Shown here piece by piece: positions 48,101-59,485 of a stretch of 64,000 nucleotides of DNA. The translations under genes were made by a program, and so were the position numbers. The stretch is from Triatoma infestans. Taxonomy: Eukaryota > Arthropoda > Insecta > Hemiptera > Reduviidae. Every line of letters begins with the position of its first letter. Positions within the stretch are counted from its first letter, which is position 1. Location: NCBI GenBank assembly GCA_011037195.1, contig JAAEAF010002341.1, positions 101,727-165,726 on the forward strand. The letters are read 5' to 3'. The notes below the pieces were generated by a model that was given only the letters and a program-made list of their open reading frames with translations, did not search any database and was not told the DNA's origin.

Positions 48101-51100
48101 AAGTAGAGAAATAAAAATCTTCATTAGAACTATGACTTTTATTATAAATAATAAATTACTTACCTTGTTGTGCCACCAAACCGACTGCATACAAAAAACC
48201 AGCGCTAATTTCACAATCCCTTCTAATAGAATATTTCTGAATCAAATAATAACAAATAATAGTGACCAAAATTATGCCAGCTAATGATGCCCAAACTGTT
48301 TCACTAAGTGGCAATAACAAAGCTTTATACGTCCCTACGGTTCTAGGGTTCATGAATGCAAATATCATTCTGAAAGAAAAAAATAATAAATTCATAATTG
48401 AAGAATTTTGTTATTAAACATTGACTTTAGTTTTATAATTTTCCCAGAGTTTTTACTAACTTCATATGTTGCAACGTTGTTAAAAATCGGACTACTTTTT
48501 GCCTAGTTGCCATCGGTTGTGCTGGACTCAATCCTATGTCTGATCTATTATCAGCAATGTCACCCACCATGCCGATGAATTTTCCACTTTTTAGAAGATG
48601 ACCGGTTGCGTTAGCAAATACAGGCTGCAAACTTGTAAAATACATTAAATTAGAGTTTGGTCTAAAAAGAGATTACCAGATAATAGATATTCGATTTCGT
48701 TTGTGAAGTAATAGAGATTTGTGGATGGTAAACGATCAATCCAGAGTACTACTCGAAATGAGGTAATATGATTTTTCTTTGACTAAATTGCATTCATCAT
48801 TTTGCACAAAGATACCAACCAATACCTAAACGTTTAGTGATTTACATAAAAAAGATCGTAATAAAATGTTCAGTATTTGCCGACAGCACATTATATTTCT
48901 GTAGAAAACATTCAAATAATTGGTTGCTCTTTAGTTAACAAGTGACTAACTGGATTGGAGTTTTCCATAATGTGGAATCTGTATTGGAACTTGCAACAAT
49001 GAGGTTGAATTGTTTTTTTCTGCAGTTCCGAAATCTGCGTCTCAAAATAATAATAATATTAATAATAATAATCAGTGTCCAGGGAGTCCTCCCAGACTAC
49101 TGCACCCTTCCAAATTGATTTTTTAAGAAATCTTAAAATCTGAGAAGATTTTAGGGAGAACAAATCCTCCTGCTAGGTACCCAGGCTTTTAAACCTTCTT
49201 AAAATGAAATCAGCGCAGTCTGCCGACGATTTTTTGGAATCTCCACCAAATCTTCACAAGATCTGCAGGTGCTATCACTTTCCAGGCTTAGCTTCTTAGG
49301 AATCCGTTGAGTTTACAATGTCCTGTCAGCAAGCCTATATCTGTTCATACTGATGCAGGCCTCAGATCTTCCCCCTTCGTAACTGCCTAGTCAAGTCTTA
49401 GCCTATCATAGTTTGGGCAAGCACCCCAAAGCAGTGTACCCTTGACTTCCTCTTCCTGAGGTGTACTTAAAGAGATTGGTCTCTACATCTTCGAGGAAAC
49501 TGCGCCTTTTCTTCCCAGGTAATTAAGTTTGCCGAAGCATTTTCAAACGAACTGATAACACATGAGCTCAGCACTTTAATGGCGGCCTGGCTATCGGATA
49601 GGATCACAATAATCTCCTGGTTTCAATACTTTTGTAAGGGTGTTGTGAGGAGATGTTGGTTGTCGATGATGAGTGATAAATAACACCTTAAGATTTGGTT
49701 AAGATATATAATTTGATATATATGTATATGACTGACTGCCAAGGACTTTACACTGTAGAGTATAGAACTGAACTGAACTGACAGACTGACGTGGCTAAAA
49801 TTATATGTACGGAGTGAAGTTAAACTGATGTGTAAATGAACAGAATGATATCTGATGTGTAAAACTGAATTCAACAGAACGATTTTTGACTGTCTCTCTC
49901 TCTCTCATATATATATATACACTGGCCGAGCCTCTCCTCTCTGTGCGAGAGGGGCTGTTTCTCTCCGCTAGAGTGGAAGGGCGGTGGGGGTTCACCGGGG
50001 TTCACCAAAACCTCTACACTTTCTATCGATGTTAAATTGGACACATTTTTCCCTTGCGTGGATTTCCTTCTGGAAGGTACTGGGAAATTTGTCCATAGGC
50101 ACTGAATATTTGATTCGTGACCCATACACTCGAGCTTCAGTCCCTTCAGAGTTCTTCTATCCATTCGTGTTAGGTAGAAGACCAATCGCAACCCATACAA
50201 TCCATGTTGTTTAATATCAGACAGAGCGAATTCACTGTAGCATTTTCCTCTGATACTCCAGCTTCGAGTAGAAATATTTATTGAAGCGTTTTTCTTAATG
50301 ATTTCCTCTCTAGAGCGATTCTAGAAGGGTGGAGCTGGCAGACTCCCTGGTGTACCTATGCCAATGCACCCATCCCTTTCAAAACCCTCCCTAGAAATTC
50401 AGCGGATGGACTCTTTGTACTGCAATATTGTAGACCATGAATTCATCTGATTTCATCTATCCGGTGATACTATAATCCTTCATCTCACAATGAACTTATT
50501 TTGTAGATAGTTTCTTCAATCGCTTCTCCAGTTGGTAAAGTCTTGCTTTAATCAATTAAAAATAGAAATCAGCTTTAACATAACTATATTATATAGTGGT
50601 TACACTGGAAATTTTGCCACCATCACACTATCATTGTCCATCCCACTAAACTCTTGTTCAACCTCGCATTCTACTTACTTAAGCAGAAAGCGACTAACTT
50701 AGAATCCTCAAACTATCTTAAACAGATCTACTTTAATCTACATTTTAGATATCTTGCTAGACGTTTCAACATACATTCCAAAAGATAACAATATATCGAA
50801 CTTTCGCAACTGTGATGAACTGGGGATTAGAATTTTGTACACTAAAAAAAAGAACTTTATGTATTCAAACAGTCTTATCAAAAATTCTACGCCTATTTCG
50901 GTCGACATTCTTAATGATGTCTTAAATAAAATTTTCCGCCTTCAAGTATAAATATCTCTTCTGCTATGTCATCCCTAGCATAAAATTGTAAAATTATTAT
51001 TAAAATATATTTTTAAAAATAAATATTTTACTATAGTTTCTGAATATAAAAATTATTTACTCGTATTTGTAAAAGAAACGAAGATCTTCCTCAAGAGCAA

Positions 51101-54100
51101 AATTATAACGATGGAATATATCCATATCTGGCTCAATCATTTTATTTAATAATATTTCTGAATAATTTGTTTTATCCACTTTTAGTTCGTAAACCTGCAA
51201 AATTAAAGTACATTTGTTTAAGGTCATATCTCACAGAAATATAAGCTTTCCAATTAAACTAAATGCAGATCTTTGTTAATTATTGAAATTGATTATTGAT
51301 TAAATAAATGGTTTGATCAGCAGTGCTTAATTGAGAAGCTTTGCATAATAGTTTTATTTTGTGATCAAATTCCGGTTTCTAGCATTTGTAAAATATTGTC
51401 AAGGAGATTTTTAGGAAACAGTATGCAATTCTTATAACTAACATCTTTCAAAGTACGTAAACATATTACTCACTAAAATTCTGAAGATAGACGATTATTG
51501 GAGTTGATGACTCCAAAATGAATCTTGCATTATGTGCAAAAAAAAAAAAACTCAGAGATGGTTTCATTTAGATTTAGGTCAATAAGTAGTTTTTATGGAA
51601 GAAACTGTCCAAGAAGGATTGATTGATTGATTGAAGCAAATATTGATTTGTTTGAAGCAAATCCCTAAATATGGATCTTACGATTAATTTTGGTAAAATG
51701 TCGCTAAATGTAGAAATTGTTTTTGTTTACAAAAATTCCTTTTTTTATTAAATATTCAGTAAATTAATTTCCAACGCTAATTAGAACTATTTCCCACCTT
51801 TCAATTAATTTTTTAATATCTTTTTTTTTTTAAAAAAAAATTTAGTTTTGACAAAAAGAATCTATCTATAACGTTTTTTGTCTCTTCTTCAGAATTAAAT
51901 TTTTCCCAATTTATCATTAAGTAAGGAAAAAAAAAAAGAAAGTAGAAAAATCGTAAACCCTCCCAACCCCAAAGCTTATAACAAAGCTCTTATCATTTTC
52001 TCTGTGCCATTAAAGACACATGTGGACGAACATTGTTATGATGGAAGACAACACTTTTTCAATTTATTAACTCTGGATCATTTGTCACGATGCGCTATGT
52101 TTAAAGTGACTAAATGTTAACAAAATAGCCTTCTGATTTCATGGTCTGATTAGATTTATGGTGTAATTATAAAATGTCAACAACATCTCGTGGATTTCTG
52201 CTTTAAGTGATATTAGCGGCTCTTATCCGCATAACATTATCGTGTTTCACCCATATCTATTCGGTACAAAAACTATTCCTGTATTGAATGCAGAAGGAAA
52301 TACACCCTTCTATAATCACACAAGTGGAAATCCATACATCGTATTTGGAGATATTGTAGTGGAAAAAGAAATGCAAAAATAAATAGTTTGGAAAAATATT
52401 TTAAATGAAATAATTTTGGCAAAAATAATATAATCTAGAGTCAAGTACTAAAATTGTAAGGCCATTGTTGCTAAAGAGACCAAAGTACAGGAATCCGTTA
52501 GGAAAATAACTGTTTTGTGAGAGAAATTCCCCCTTTAGAGAGGGCATTCCTACAAGACAGTCTGCATTCTGCTTTCAAAGCCGGAACACTTGCTTCAGGA
52601 ATCACTTTCTTAAACTCATGCCAGTGATTGAGATTTGCCCTTCTTCTAGATCATTTATTGAGACAGTTTGTTGCAGACACGAAGCAGAACACTTGATTTT
52701 CGTTCTCTTAGCATCAGTGGATATTAATAAGTATATAATATCTTGCAAATAAGTTTTAGTTATTATTTCAATAGAATATATTTATTGTTAGCAGTGGTCA
52801 CTACTTTCTTATTTCTGATACTTCACTCTCTCAAACATATATACTTACAAGCTCTTTTACAGAACCGCTGAAGCCATTCTCAAGCCATTCACACAACACA
52901 TCCACACCAATAACATTTCAATATCATACCGAGTCCATGAAGTTGACCGCGCTATTGTACAGCGATCGAATCCTATTTGCGTTACTATTCCCGAATAGTT
53001 TGAGGTTGATCAACTTCGGTAATCGCTCTCGATTGATTGTCAACGTGGTTCATTATCCAATGAAAAATATTCCACTTTTTAAACTTAAAATACAAACTTT
53101 ACTGGTTCTAATATTTAGTGCATCAAAACTATAAGCATCACAAATACTTTTAGTTACTTCAGTCACATAGATCCTTTGCAAAAACGATTTTTTTTCTTTT
53201 TGATTTTCTCCAAAAAGTTTCAAAGATTTTCTTTAAAATTTATATCTTATTTTACATATAAGGCTGGTCGTTTTTATTGGAAACATATTTTTCCTAGAAA
53301 TTTAATTTTATATGGGCTCTGAGGAAGCTGTGACATTAGATTTCCATCTGAAATGACAGTTTCAGCTGGAAATATATAGCTGTTCAGGTGTTTAACTACT
53401 TATCTTTATAATATTAAAGGCAATTTAATATATATCAGAGATTCCAATTCTAAAGAAAAATGATTTAAACTAATTCACATAAGATTTTTTCGTATTGTCT
53501 ATCACTTCCAACCATAAAAACTGTGCTTGATGCTTTGGGATCTTTTTCGAAGAAGGTGCCTTTTTTCATAAGTCCGTCAGTACGATCATTCGAAGTCTCG
53601 CAGTATAATAAATCTTTGCTCCGTCTCAAAGGGTGGAAGTGATATAAATATACTGCAGATTTTTTTATGTGCGGGGAAAATCTCGATGAACCTGGTGATC
53701 TTCATTTCATCAGTGTTACATAAGCAGGAAGGTCTGTCGGCAATTCCTATCGGAAACAAGTAATGCTGTTAACAAATAGTTGTTAACAGTTAGCAGTCTA
53801 AAGTTACCACTAATGAATTATCTCTCTCCTGTGATGGATGCAAAAAATTATATCTATTTTATTTGAAGAAAATTATGATGTGAGAGAATATTGCAAGCTG
53901 GATGGCAAAAAGGGTACACCCAGGTAGAAGACTACAGTGGCAGAAGAGTTCATTGAATTTGGTTAGCTTTGTCTTTTAGTGTTCACAGAACTTTGGTAGC
54001 TTTGTCTGTCACCCCTTCTCACAGGGGAAGATTTGTACTAACAAGAGAAGGCATTCTTTCGACAGTCTGCATTCTGCTTTCAAACAAGAACAGTCTGAAA

Positions 54101-56105
54101 TAGACATTCTACCAGTAAACATCAGTGCCAGTTATAAGTTAAAACATAGCTAGTTTCAGTATATTAATAAGCATATTACTGTGATATTGAAAAGTAAAAG
54201 TAAATTCACTCAGAGAATATATCTATTTTAAAAACAGTGTGACCTCTTATTACATACACACAAATCCTTTACTAAACCGCTCACGCCAAGCCACTACTAC
54301 CACTATTACAAACACAGTATCACCAAGATTTTACACTCCCAAGATTTTAGTGAGCCGTTATCCTGCCCCAGTGATTCTCTCAGATTCTAAGCGAGACTTT
54401 CCGGATTGCCAGTTACTTGAATGGTTGCTCTAGAATCTTTCAACAACACTATTTTATAGGAATTTTTTAGGTGGCTAGTTCGAGTGCTACTCACATGGCG
54501 ACTATCAAAAAACATGATTCTTTAATACCAGATAAACTAATTTTCAATTAGAATTATTCTTAAGATAATTTTATCAAACAATTTAAATAAATATAAAAAG
54601 ATTTACTAACAAAAACAGATCCTCTTAAAGTAGCCCCTGTAAGATCTCTGAAAGGACGGGAACCTATTGTAAATTCTCCTGAAGTTGTCCAATTGCCAAT
54701 TAAATTGATTGTCGCCGGATGTGCCAATGATATTCTATAAGCTTCATACAATTTTCTATCTTCAGTTGCTACAACCATATCAGTATCGGCACCGATCAAT
54801 GAGCCATCCAAACAATTGAAATTATCATTACCCAACCATGCTAACCATTTGAAGCTAGTATTCATCGGTTTATGTTCCTAGTTGGAAGGAAATAATTTAA
54901 TTAATTGTAAACCTCAAAATATTATTTCAATCGCTATTAATTTTTTAACCAATACTTACTTTTTCTATTAATTTTTTATTATATTCACAAGTTAGATCGA
55001 TATAAATGCCTTGTGCATATTGTCTTGACTTAAATTCTAAATGATCCTTTGAATCAGGTGTATGTACTTTGAATCTTAATCTTTCAGCATTTAGATTTTT
55101 GGCAAGAAATAGAGCATCTAAAATTTGTCGAAGTATTAATAGTTCATTAATAATTCACTAAACTAAGTAATTAAAGTTGAAGATTACAAATTAATTTCTT
55201 TTCTTTTTTTTAACGCATATCAACAGTTTAAGTCATTGGTGACCCGAAGCCTACTCATTCCTCTTCAGGTAGTGTTTTTTTTTCGTTATAAGCAACACAT
55301 CCTTCATCCGACCGTATAATTGAGTTGTTGTGGAGAGAAATTAGGTTTGATTGAATGAACGAGATATGAAGACACTGTTATATTGTTTACACAAACTGCA
55401 CTGGACTTTATAATGAAACTGATAGAGTAAAAGGTGGGAGTAGAGATATGACACGATGCGATGTATTGTTGAATCTGATAGATATCCTCTAGATAGATTC
55501 CTACTGGCTTATGTACATAGGTTCTCCCACTCTAGCCTGCTTAAGTCAGAGAGTAGTCTCTGTTAACCAGAGTGGGCCTGTCTTCTCTCTGTTCTCTCTG
55601 CTATGGTTTGCATTATCTTTACTATCTTTGCGGTATCATTACAGACAATAAGCAGTTAGCAGCTATGAGAGAAAGAAAATCTAAGATCATAAATGCTTGG
55701 GCTCGAACCTGGAATTTATTATTTTCAAAATTTCTTACTGTTTTAAGGTTTTCCGAACAATATTTATACTTTTGTCTATTCAGCGGTTTTTTTTCAGCAT
55801 TTGGCAAGAAAACCTCTGATTATATTTTTAGCGAGACTTGGATTTAGATGTGTAATTTTGTACATTTAAAAATTTGGATTTTATTGGTCGGAATTTCTTG
55901 TGGAAGAATAAAATGGAAAATTAAAAACAATAATATAATAGTGATAATTAAAAAAAGTACCTTTCCTGTTGCAGACACATGCAGTAATTACAAATAAATT
56001 TTGTAAATTAAAATAATTAGAAATTAATGGAAATTCTATAGAAAATGAGGCAGGTAGATAAATGTTAAATAGAAATAATTTAACATAAAACTGTGCAGCT
56101 AACAT
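44920..56105 (-). CDS. Ionotropic receptor, IR75-like (complete, 9 exons)
   Basis: This is a ligand-gated cation channel of the insect variant glutamate-receptor family. Members of the IR75/64a/84a clade act in the dendritic membrane of olfactory neurons together with a co-receptor and often sense acids. The CDS joins 56105-55961, 55117-54960, 54877-54611, 51194-51061, 48661-48461, 48369-48164, 46785-46577, 45840-45578 and 45160-44920. It totals 1824 nt and encodes 607 aa, a usual length for the clade. Every intron is GT-AG and every phase matches. Residues 1-22 look like a signal peptide. Lobe S1 spans about 205-300 and contains MVGDIADNRSDIGLSP and MATRQKVVRF, where R288 or R293 is the candidate carboxylate-binding arginine. 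Helix M1 is near 326-344, the pore loop near 358-371 (FLYAVGLVAQQG), M2 near 383-405, S2 near 410-545 with IKTVEQL and FAFAAED (E481 as the candidate acidic ligand residue), and M3 near 563-585. The family call is firm. The exact subtype is inferred from overall resemblance, not from an alignment. Confidence 0.9.
45578..45840 (-). CDS. IR75-like exon 8 (S2 lobe)
   Basis: The acceptor is ATTTTCCAG/AATT and the donor is AGAGG/GTAAGT. It encodes residues 441-527 with FAFAAEDVLI (candidate ligand-binding E481) and EKCDLKELEI, and ends at KNFTYRELFTR, a clade-typical segment just before M3. Confidence 0.92.
46198..46397 (-). repeat. tRNA-derived SINE (second family) in receptor intron 7
   Basis: The minus strand has A-box-like TGGTGTAGTGGTTATGAGC, anticodon-arm-like GGACTTGTAACTGAAAGGTC and B box AGTTCGAGTCC, followed by a body unrelated to S1. 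Confidence 0.72.
46577..46785 (-). CDS. IR75-like exon 7 (helix M2, start of S2)
   Basis: The acceptor is TAATTGCAG/GAAT and the donor is AAGGAT/GTAAGT. It encodes residues 372-440. RLMSTLLLFLTLILSAYYNA is M2, followed by IKTVEQLVDSSFGLG, which opens S2 with the conserved threonine position (T417). Confidence 0.93.
47400..47830 (-). pseudogene. Non-LTR (RTE/CR1-like) RT C-terminal remnant in intron 6
   Basis: IKLGRMTWAVHIVKVD, a WMMEWPEKRAVALL stretch and RTRNWRKLLRRE recall the xRxWAGHVxR and RNWRxxAxxR pattern at the end of RTE/CR1-type ORF2. One stop separates the parts. Confidence 0.55.
48164..48369 (-). CDS. IR75-like exon 6 (helix M1 and pore)
   Basis: The acceptor is TTTCTTTCAG/AATG and the donor is CAACAAG/GTAAGT. 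It encodes residues 303-370 with helix WASLAGIILVTIICYYL and pore FLYAVGLVAQQ. The AQQG pore end is diagnostic for this receptor group, where CQQG is more usual. Confidence 0.92.
48461..48661 (-). CDS. IR75-like exon 5 (S1 core)
   Basis: The acceptor is CTCTTTTTAG/ACCA, chosen because it completes the Glu codon left by exon 4 and keeps frame into LQPVFANATG. The donor is ATGAA/GTTAGT. It encodes residues 236-301. A nearer TTTGCAG/CCT acceptor would break the frame. Confidence 0.85.
49083..50215 (-). pseudogene. RNase H-bearing retroelement in receptor intron 4 (interrupted)
   Basis: Minus-strand pieces SVPSRRKSTQGKNVSNL-like, then after the LTR EIIVILSDSQAAIKVL, and a C-terminal arm to 49083 match the element at 6790-7930. 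It is split by the solo LTR at 49633-50018. Confidence 0.68.
49633..50018 (-). mobile_element. Solo LTR, family F, in receptor intron 4
   Basis: Minus-strand termini TGTAGAGG and CCCTTACA, with CTTT at 49629-49632 and 50019-50022. Removing it with one CTTT rejoins the RNase H frame of the host element (NIDRKY then NQEIIVILSD with one stop). Confidence 0.88.
51061..51194 (-). CDS. IR75-like exon 4 (start of ligand-binding lobe S1)
   Basis: The acceptor is TTTTGCAG/GTTT and the donor is TACGA/GTAAAT. It encodes residues 191-234 plus two bases of codon 235. The segment HRYNFALEEDLRFFYKY has the conserved RxxFAL pattern at the entry to S1. The 3.4-kb intron before it is full of repeats. Confidence 0.88.
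51900..52110 (-). pseudogene. Mariner-like transposase remnant in intron 3
   Basis: The minus strand reads VFHHNNVRPHVSLMAQRK, the mariner VFHxDNARPH box with the catalytic Asp changed to Asn, followed by stops and ELCYKLWGWEGL. Confidence 0.6.
52490..52950 (+). repeat. Dispersed repeat related to Y
   Basis: CATTCCTACAAGACAGTCTG and a TTTACAGAACCGCTGAAGCC-like end recur in the segment at 54030-54300. No coding content is recognised. Confidence 0.45.
53825..54330 (+). repeat. Dispersed repeat Y in intron 3
   Basis: Forward copy with GTGATGGATGCAAAAAATTA, CACCCAGGTAGAAGACTACA and CCTTCTCACAGGGGAAGAT. Confidence 0.6.
54611..54877 (-). CDS. IR75-like exon 3 (amino-terminal domain)
   Basis: The acceptor is CCAACTAG/GAAC and the donor is GTTTTT/GTTAGT. 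It encodes residues 102-190 in phase 0, with FKWLAWLGNDNF and GADTDMVVATED in the extracellular domain. Confidence 0.88.
54960..55117 (-). CDS. IR75-like exon 2 (amino-terminal domain)
   Basis: The acceptor is ATTTTAG/ATGC and the donor is GAAAAA/GTAAGT. The exon completes codon 49 (Asp) and adds residues 50-101, including RLRFKVHTPDSKDHLEF. It ends in phase 0. The following intron is only 82 bp. Confidence 0.85.
55204..55725 (-). repeat. Decayed SINE S1 interrupted by an LTR in intron 1
   Basis: The SINE body (CGCATATCAACAGTTTAAGTC at the tail side and GAAAATCTAAGATCATAAATG with GGCTCGAACC at the head side) is split at 55314/55644 by the family B LTR. Confidence 0.6.
55315..55643 (-). mobile_element. 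Solo LTR, family B, in intron 1
   Basis: Minus strand from TGTAATGATACC to CAATTATA, 329 bp, alignable with 14957-15980 once the nested LTR there is removed. The flanks (GACCG and GACAA) give only an imperfect duplication. Confidence 0.75.
55961..56105 (-). CDS. IR75-like exon 1 (start codon, signal peptide)
   Basis: The exon encodes residues 1-48 plus one base of codon 49. The ATG at 56105-56103 opens a hydrophobic segment (MLAAQFYVKLFLFNIYLPAS), followed by SNYF and an ITACVCNRK segment like the start of IR75-type amino-terminal domains. The donor reads AAAG/GTACTT. The frame stays open for a short distance upstream without another ATG, so this start is preferred. Confidence 0.75.
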
Positions 56106-56589
56106 TTTTATGAAAACTATACAATCATTTTTCCCTGTTTTATAGGGGGCTTGATTTATGATAATCAGTTATCGTGAAAACCAGATATAATGCATATTGG
56201 ACATGTTTAACTTCAATTACATCTTTTTTTTTTTTTTTTTTTTTTGCAGGATGCTTTCTATTTCAAGGTAGTTTAGTGATTGTTCCCCATTATTGTTTAT
56301 TATCTGAATTAATAATACGTACAAAATTGTAAACATTGATTTTTTTGGTGGGAAAGATTTAAAAGGAGGAAATTATGTTCATGCGCAATTACCTAAATAT
56401 TTCTCAGACAATACAAATGTTGAAATAAATTATTTAATATTTTACCCAAACAAAGACCTCCTACCCCTCCTATTCTGTCTTTTATTAAATTTGTCCATTG
56501 AAAAGGTAGTTAGAGCATCAGGAGAGTGTAAGACGAAGTCTGATTTCTACCATTCGGGGAGCTGCTCATATATTCAGGTATTATATTCT

Positions 56590-57605
56590 AAAAAAAAAAA
56601 AATCTGCCGTGAAACACTCACACAACTTTCTCTTACTCCTGTTTTCACAATTATAATTGACAAAAAAATGATGTAGTTTATGTACCAAATATAACGAAAT
56701 TCGTCGAAAACTGACAAAACTTTTTAGTAAATGCGCACTTCCGGCTTACTAATTTTTTTTAAAACTTGGAATTTTGGCCATCTATTTATTTCTAATTAGT
56801 TTTGTTTCGATAATTGAATTATATAATCAACTATGATACCACTTTAGAGGAAGCTGTAACCCTACCCCTCCTTTAAAAATACCCTTAAATGAATTTTCCC
56901 AAAGAAATGTTTTTAATAAAAGATATAGATCTTTGCATGTTTAGTTCATAGAGGAAGTTTCAAGAAAATCTTCGGAGCCATTTTTGAGAAAATCCGCGAA
57001 AAAGTGGAAAAAAATCATTTAGTAAAGTGTTAAAACAAACGCACTTCCGGTTATCCGATTTTTTTTTTCAAACTCGGAATTTCAACAACATATTTAATTT
57101 TAATTAATATTATTTAGATGACATAATTGTCTAATAAACTGAAATAGCTGTTAAGATGAAAACCTAACCCTACCCCTCCCCAAGAAGTGCCCTTAAATGA
57201 ATTTTCGCAGAGGAATGTTTCAAATAAAAGTTGTAGCTCTTTGTATTTGTAGTTGATATACAACGTTTAAAGAAAATCGTCGAAGCCATTTTTGAAAAAA
57301 TTGCAAGAACGTAAAAAAAAACTTGTAAAGTGGTACTTCCGGTTGAGGAATTTTGACAGATAACGTACCATCGGATCCAATGGTGATACCTAAACGGAAT
57401 ATCAAGTTTCAGCTTTCTAAGGTTTTTCGTTTTTGAGCTATGCTGTTCACATAGACACACACACAACACACACACAGACCATTTGTTAAAAACCACTTTT
57501 TTGGACTCAGGGTACCTCAAAACGGATATTTCCGGTGAAAACTCGATATCGAAAATTTGACCGATTACAATACTTCCTCTTACTAGGAGTAAGAGACAGT
57601 AAAAC
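56590..57605 (-). repeat. Repeat X, full-length copy
   Basis: Reverse copy opening with GTGAAACACTCACACAACTT and ending GGAGTAAGAGACAGTAAAA. It has a (CA)n tract at 57456-57478 and lies 5' of the receptor gene. Confidence 0.78.
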
Positions 57606-57958
57606 CTTTCTATCTCAGTCAGAATTGTAATAATAACAGCATTATGTATGTTTCGTATCAGATTATTATTTTATATGTGCCTAGATCTCAATATTTTAAT
57701 TAAATATAGAAAGGCTGAATGCTTTTACTTGAGGACATTTGCATCTTCTAGGACAACGAAATTACTTGAATGTGCCTACATTGTAGGCTACCATATAGCG
57801 GTTCTGTTCAATCGCAAGCAGCAGAAGTATCAATTATTCATTAATATCAATTTGTCCGTTAGTGAACAGGAATGTTTCATTGAATTTGCTTTTACTGCAA
57901 CAGAATTTTTGATAAAATTTGAAATTGCTGCGATTGTTTTCTATATTTTCTTCTAACA

Positions 57959-57960
57959 TA

Positions 57961-57994
<34 letters not shown>
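57959..57994. repeat. (CA)n microsatellite
   Basis: An uninterrupted run of about 16 CA dinucleotides. Confidence 0.95.
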
Positions 57995-57999
<5 letters not shown>

Positions 58000-58279
58000 T
58001 GGATATACGCTAAAAAACATTTTTTTCATTTAATGTTTAAAAGCACTTACCTCAGACTTCTTCAGGGTACTCAGACTTACTTCACTGTTCAATCATTGAC
58101 CTCGACAGAAATCAATGTCATATTTTTGAATATATACTTCAGATAATGGTCATTTTAACATGGAGGATAACAAATAGAAGAAATTTGAGATATTAATAAC
58201 ATAATTATATATTTTCTTTTTACTTTCTATTAGTTTTTTAAAATCTAAATGTATGTATATTTCTCTGATATATTTTCTC

Positions 58280-58385
58280 CAAATATATTTTTTTACTTTC
58301 TCTAACAGCTGTTAAAGGAAGTATTGTAAACATGTCCAATTTTCTATATCGAGTTTTCACCGGAAATACACGTTTTGAGCCCCCC
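58280..58385 (+). repeat. Repeat X, 5' end only
   Basis: TTTACTTTCTCTAACAG through ATATCGAGTTTTCACCGG to the AGCCCCCC break, where the Jockey element begins. Confidence 0.65.
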
Positions 58386-58429
58386 TGAATTCTCCGAGTG
58401 GTTAGAGAGATAATCGGTCTGAGACTAGA

Positions 58430-59485
58430 AGGCCCAAATTATAAGCGAAATGTGGCCTTCTATTATGCACCTTCTTAATAAGACCGTTAATTACTTACGC
58501 TTGTCATGTTTGGGGTGGAGCAGTGGCTTCTATTATAAATAAAATCCAGATAATACAAAATAATACAATTCTAAGAATACTAACAGACTCTCCCTGGTTT
58601 GTCAGAAATAATCATATTGTAATGACATGGCAAAGTCATAGCAATGTCAAACCTTCACAACAGATAACAAAGAAAGAATAATTTACAACTAGTGGCCTAG
58701 CCAGCTGCCTGACTTCAAGACAAGGCCGCGGGCAAACAAACAAACCAAGGGTAAATACCCTTACATCAAAGCAAGCACCGCTAAGGCTGGCCACTGACCT
58801 AAATCGGTAGCCAGCTGCTGTCATCAAAGCAAGCACCGCTAAGGCTGGCCACTGACCTAAATCGGTGGTCACCAAACTAACCAAGGTCGCACAAGGTTGC
58901 ACACTAGGACAGATGTCTTGGTGTGAGTGTGGCCAACACTAATATATAAACTTCGCCCGATTGGAAGAGGGAATGATTATACGAATATACTTCAGTACGT
59001 CTTCATATACGAGCAGCAGTTTTCGCGTCCCTATACAGTTTTTATTTATACTTATTACTTTAGTTGTGCATCTTAGTTCATTTTCTTAATCATTCTAATT
59101 TATTAGTTATTTATCTTCTATTTATTTCTAAGCATTTCTTGTTAATAATTACCATTTTTTACGTTTAAATTATTGTTCAAATACGGTCTATTTTTATAAA
59201 ATCCGTGTCAATACTTCGAGCACTAACTTCCAAAAATCTCTAAACTAACTTCCGCCCTCTTCAAGACATCTACTACATACCTCAGGAATCACAATGAACG
59301 ATTCCACTACAATATTCATAAAAAAACTTGGAATTCCAACAATAAAAGAATTTATCAATACATTTTCCTTAAAATTTCGCAAATCCGTTCATACTTCTAA
59401 AACTAAAAATATTAACAGCTTAGGAAAAGCGATTATTAATCGTCGCTTACGCCCTCGTCTTAATCAAGACATAATACAGTTGTAG
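58430..59485 (+). pseudogene. Jockey-type ORF2 C-terminus (interrupted)
   Basis: LIRPLITYACHVWGGAVASI, TILRILTDSPWFVRNNH, then after the LTR KKLGIPTIKEFINTFSLKF and INRRLRPR to a TAG at 59483-59485. These are the conserved thumb-end motifs of Jockey-clade reverse transcriptases. The RT palm is missing. Confidence 0.85.
58618..59311 (+). mobile_element. Solo LTR, family A, inside Jockey element
   Basis: Termini TGTAATGACATGG and CCACTACA, with ATAT at 58614-58617 and 59312-59315. Excision with one ATAT gives the uninterrupted frame RNNHIHKKLGIP, which fits the family consensus. A short internal duplication (AAGCAAGCACCGCTAAGG) lies near 58775-58855. Confidence 0.9.

Noticed and set aside
48629..48661. 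Alternative exon 5 acceptor TTTGCAG/CCT
   Set aside because: It would leave the wrong phase after exon 4. The CTCTTTTTAG site keeps the frame.
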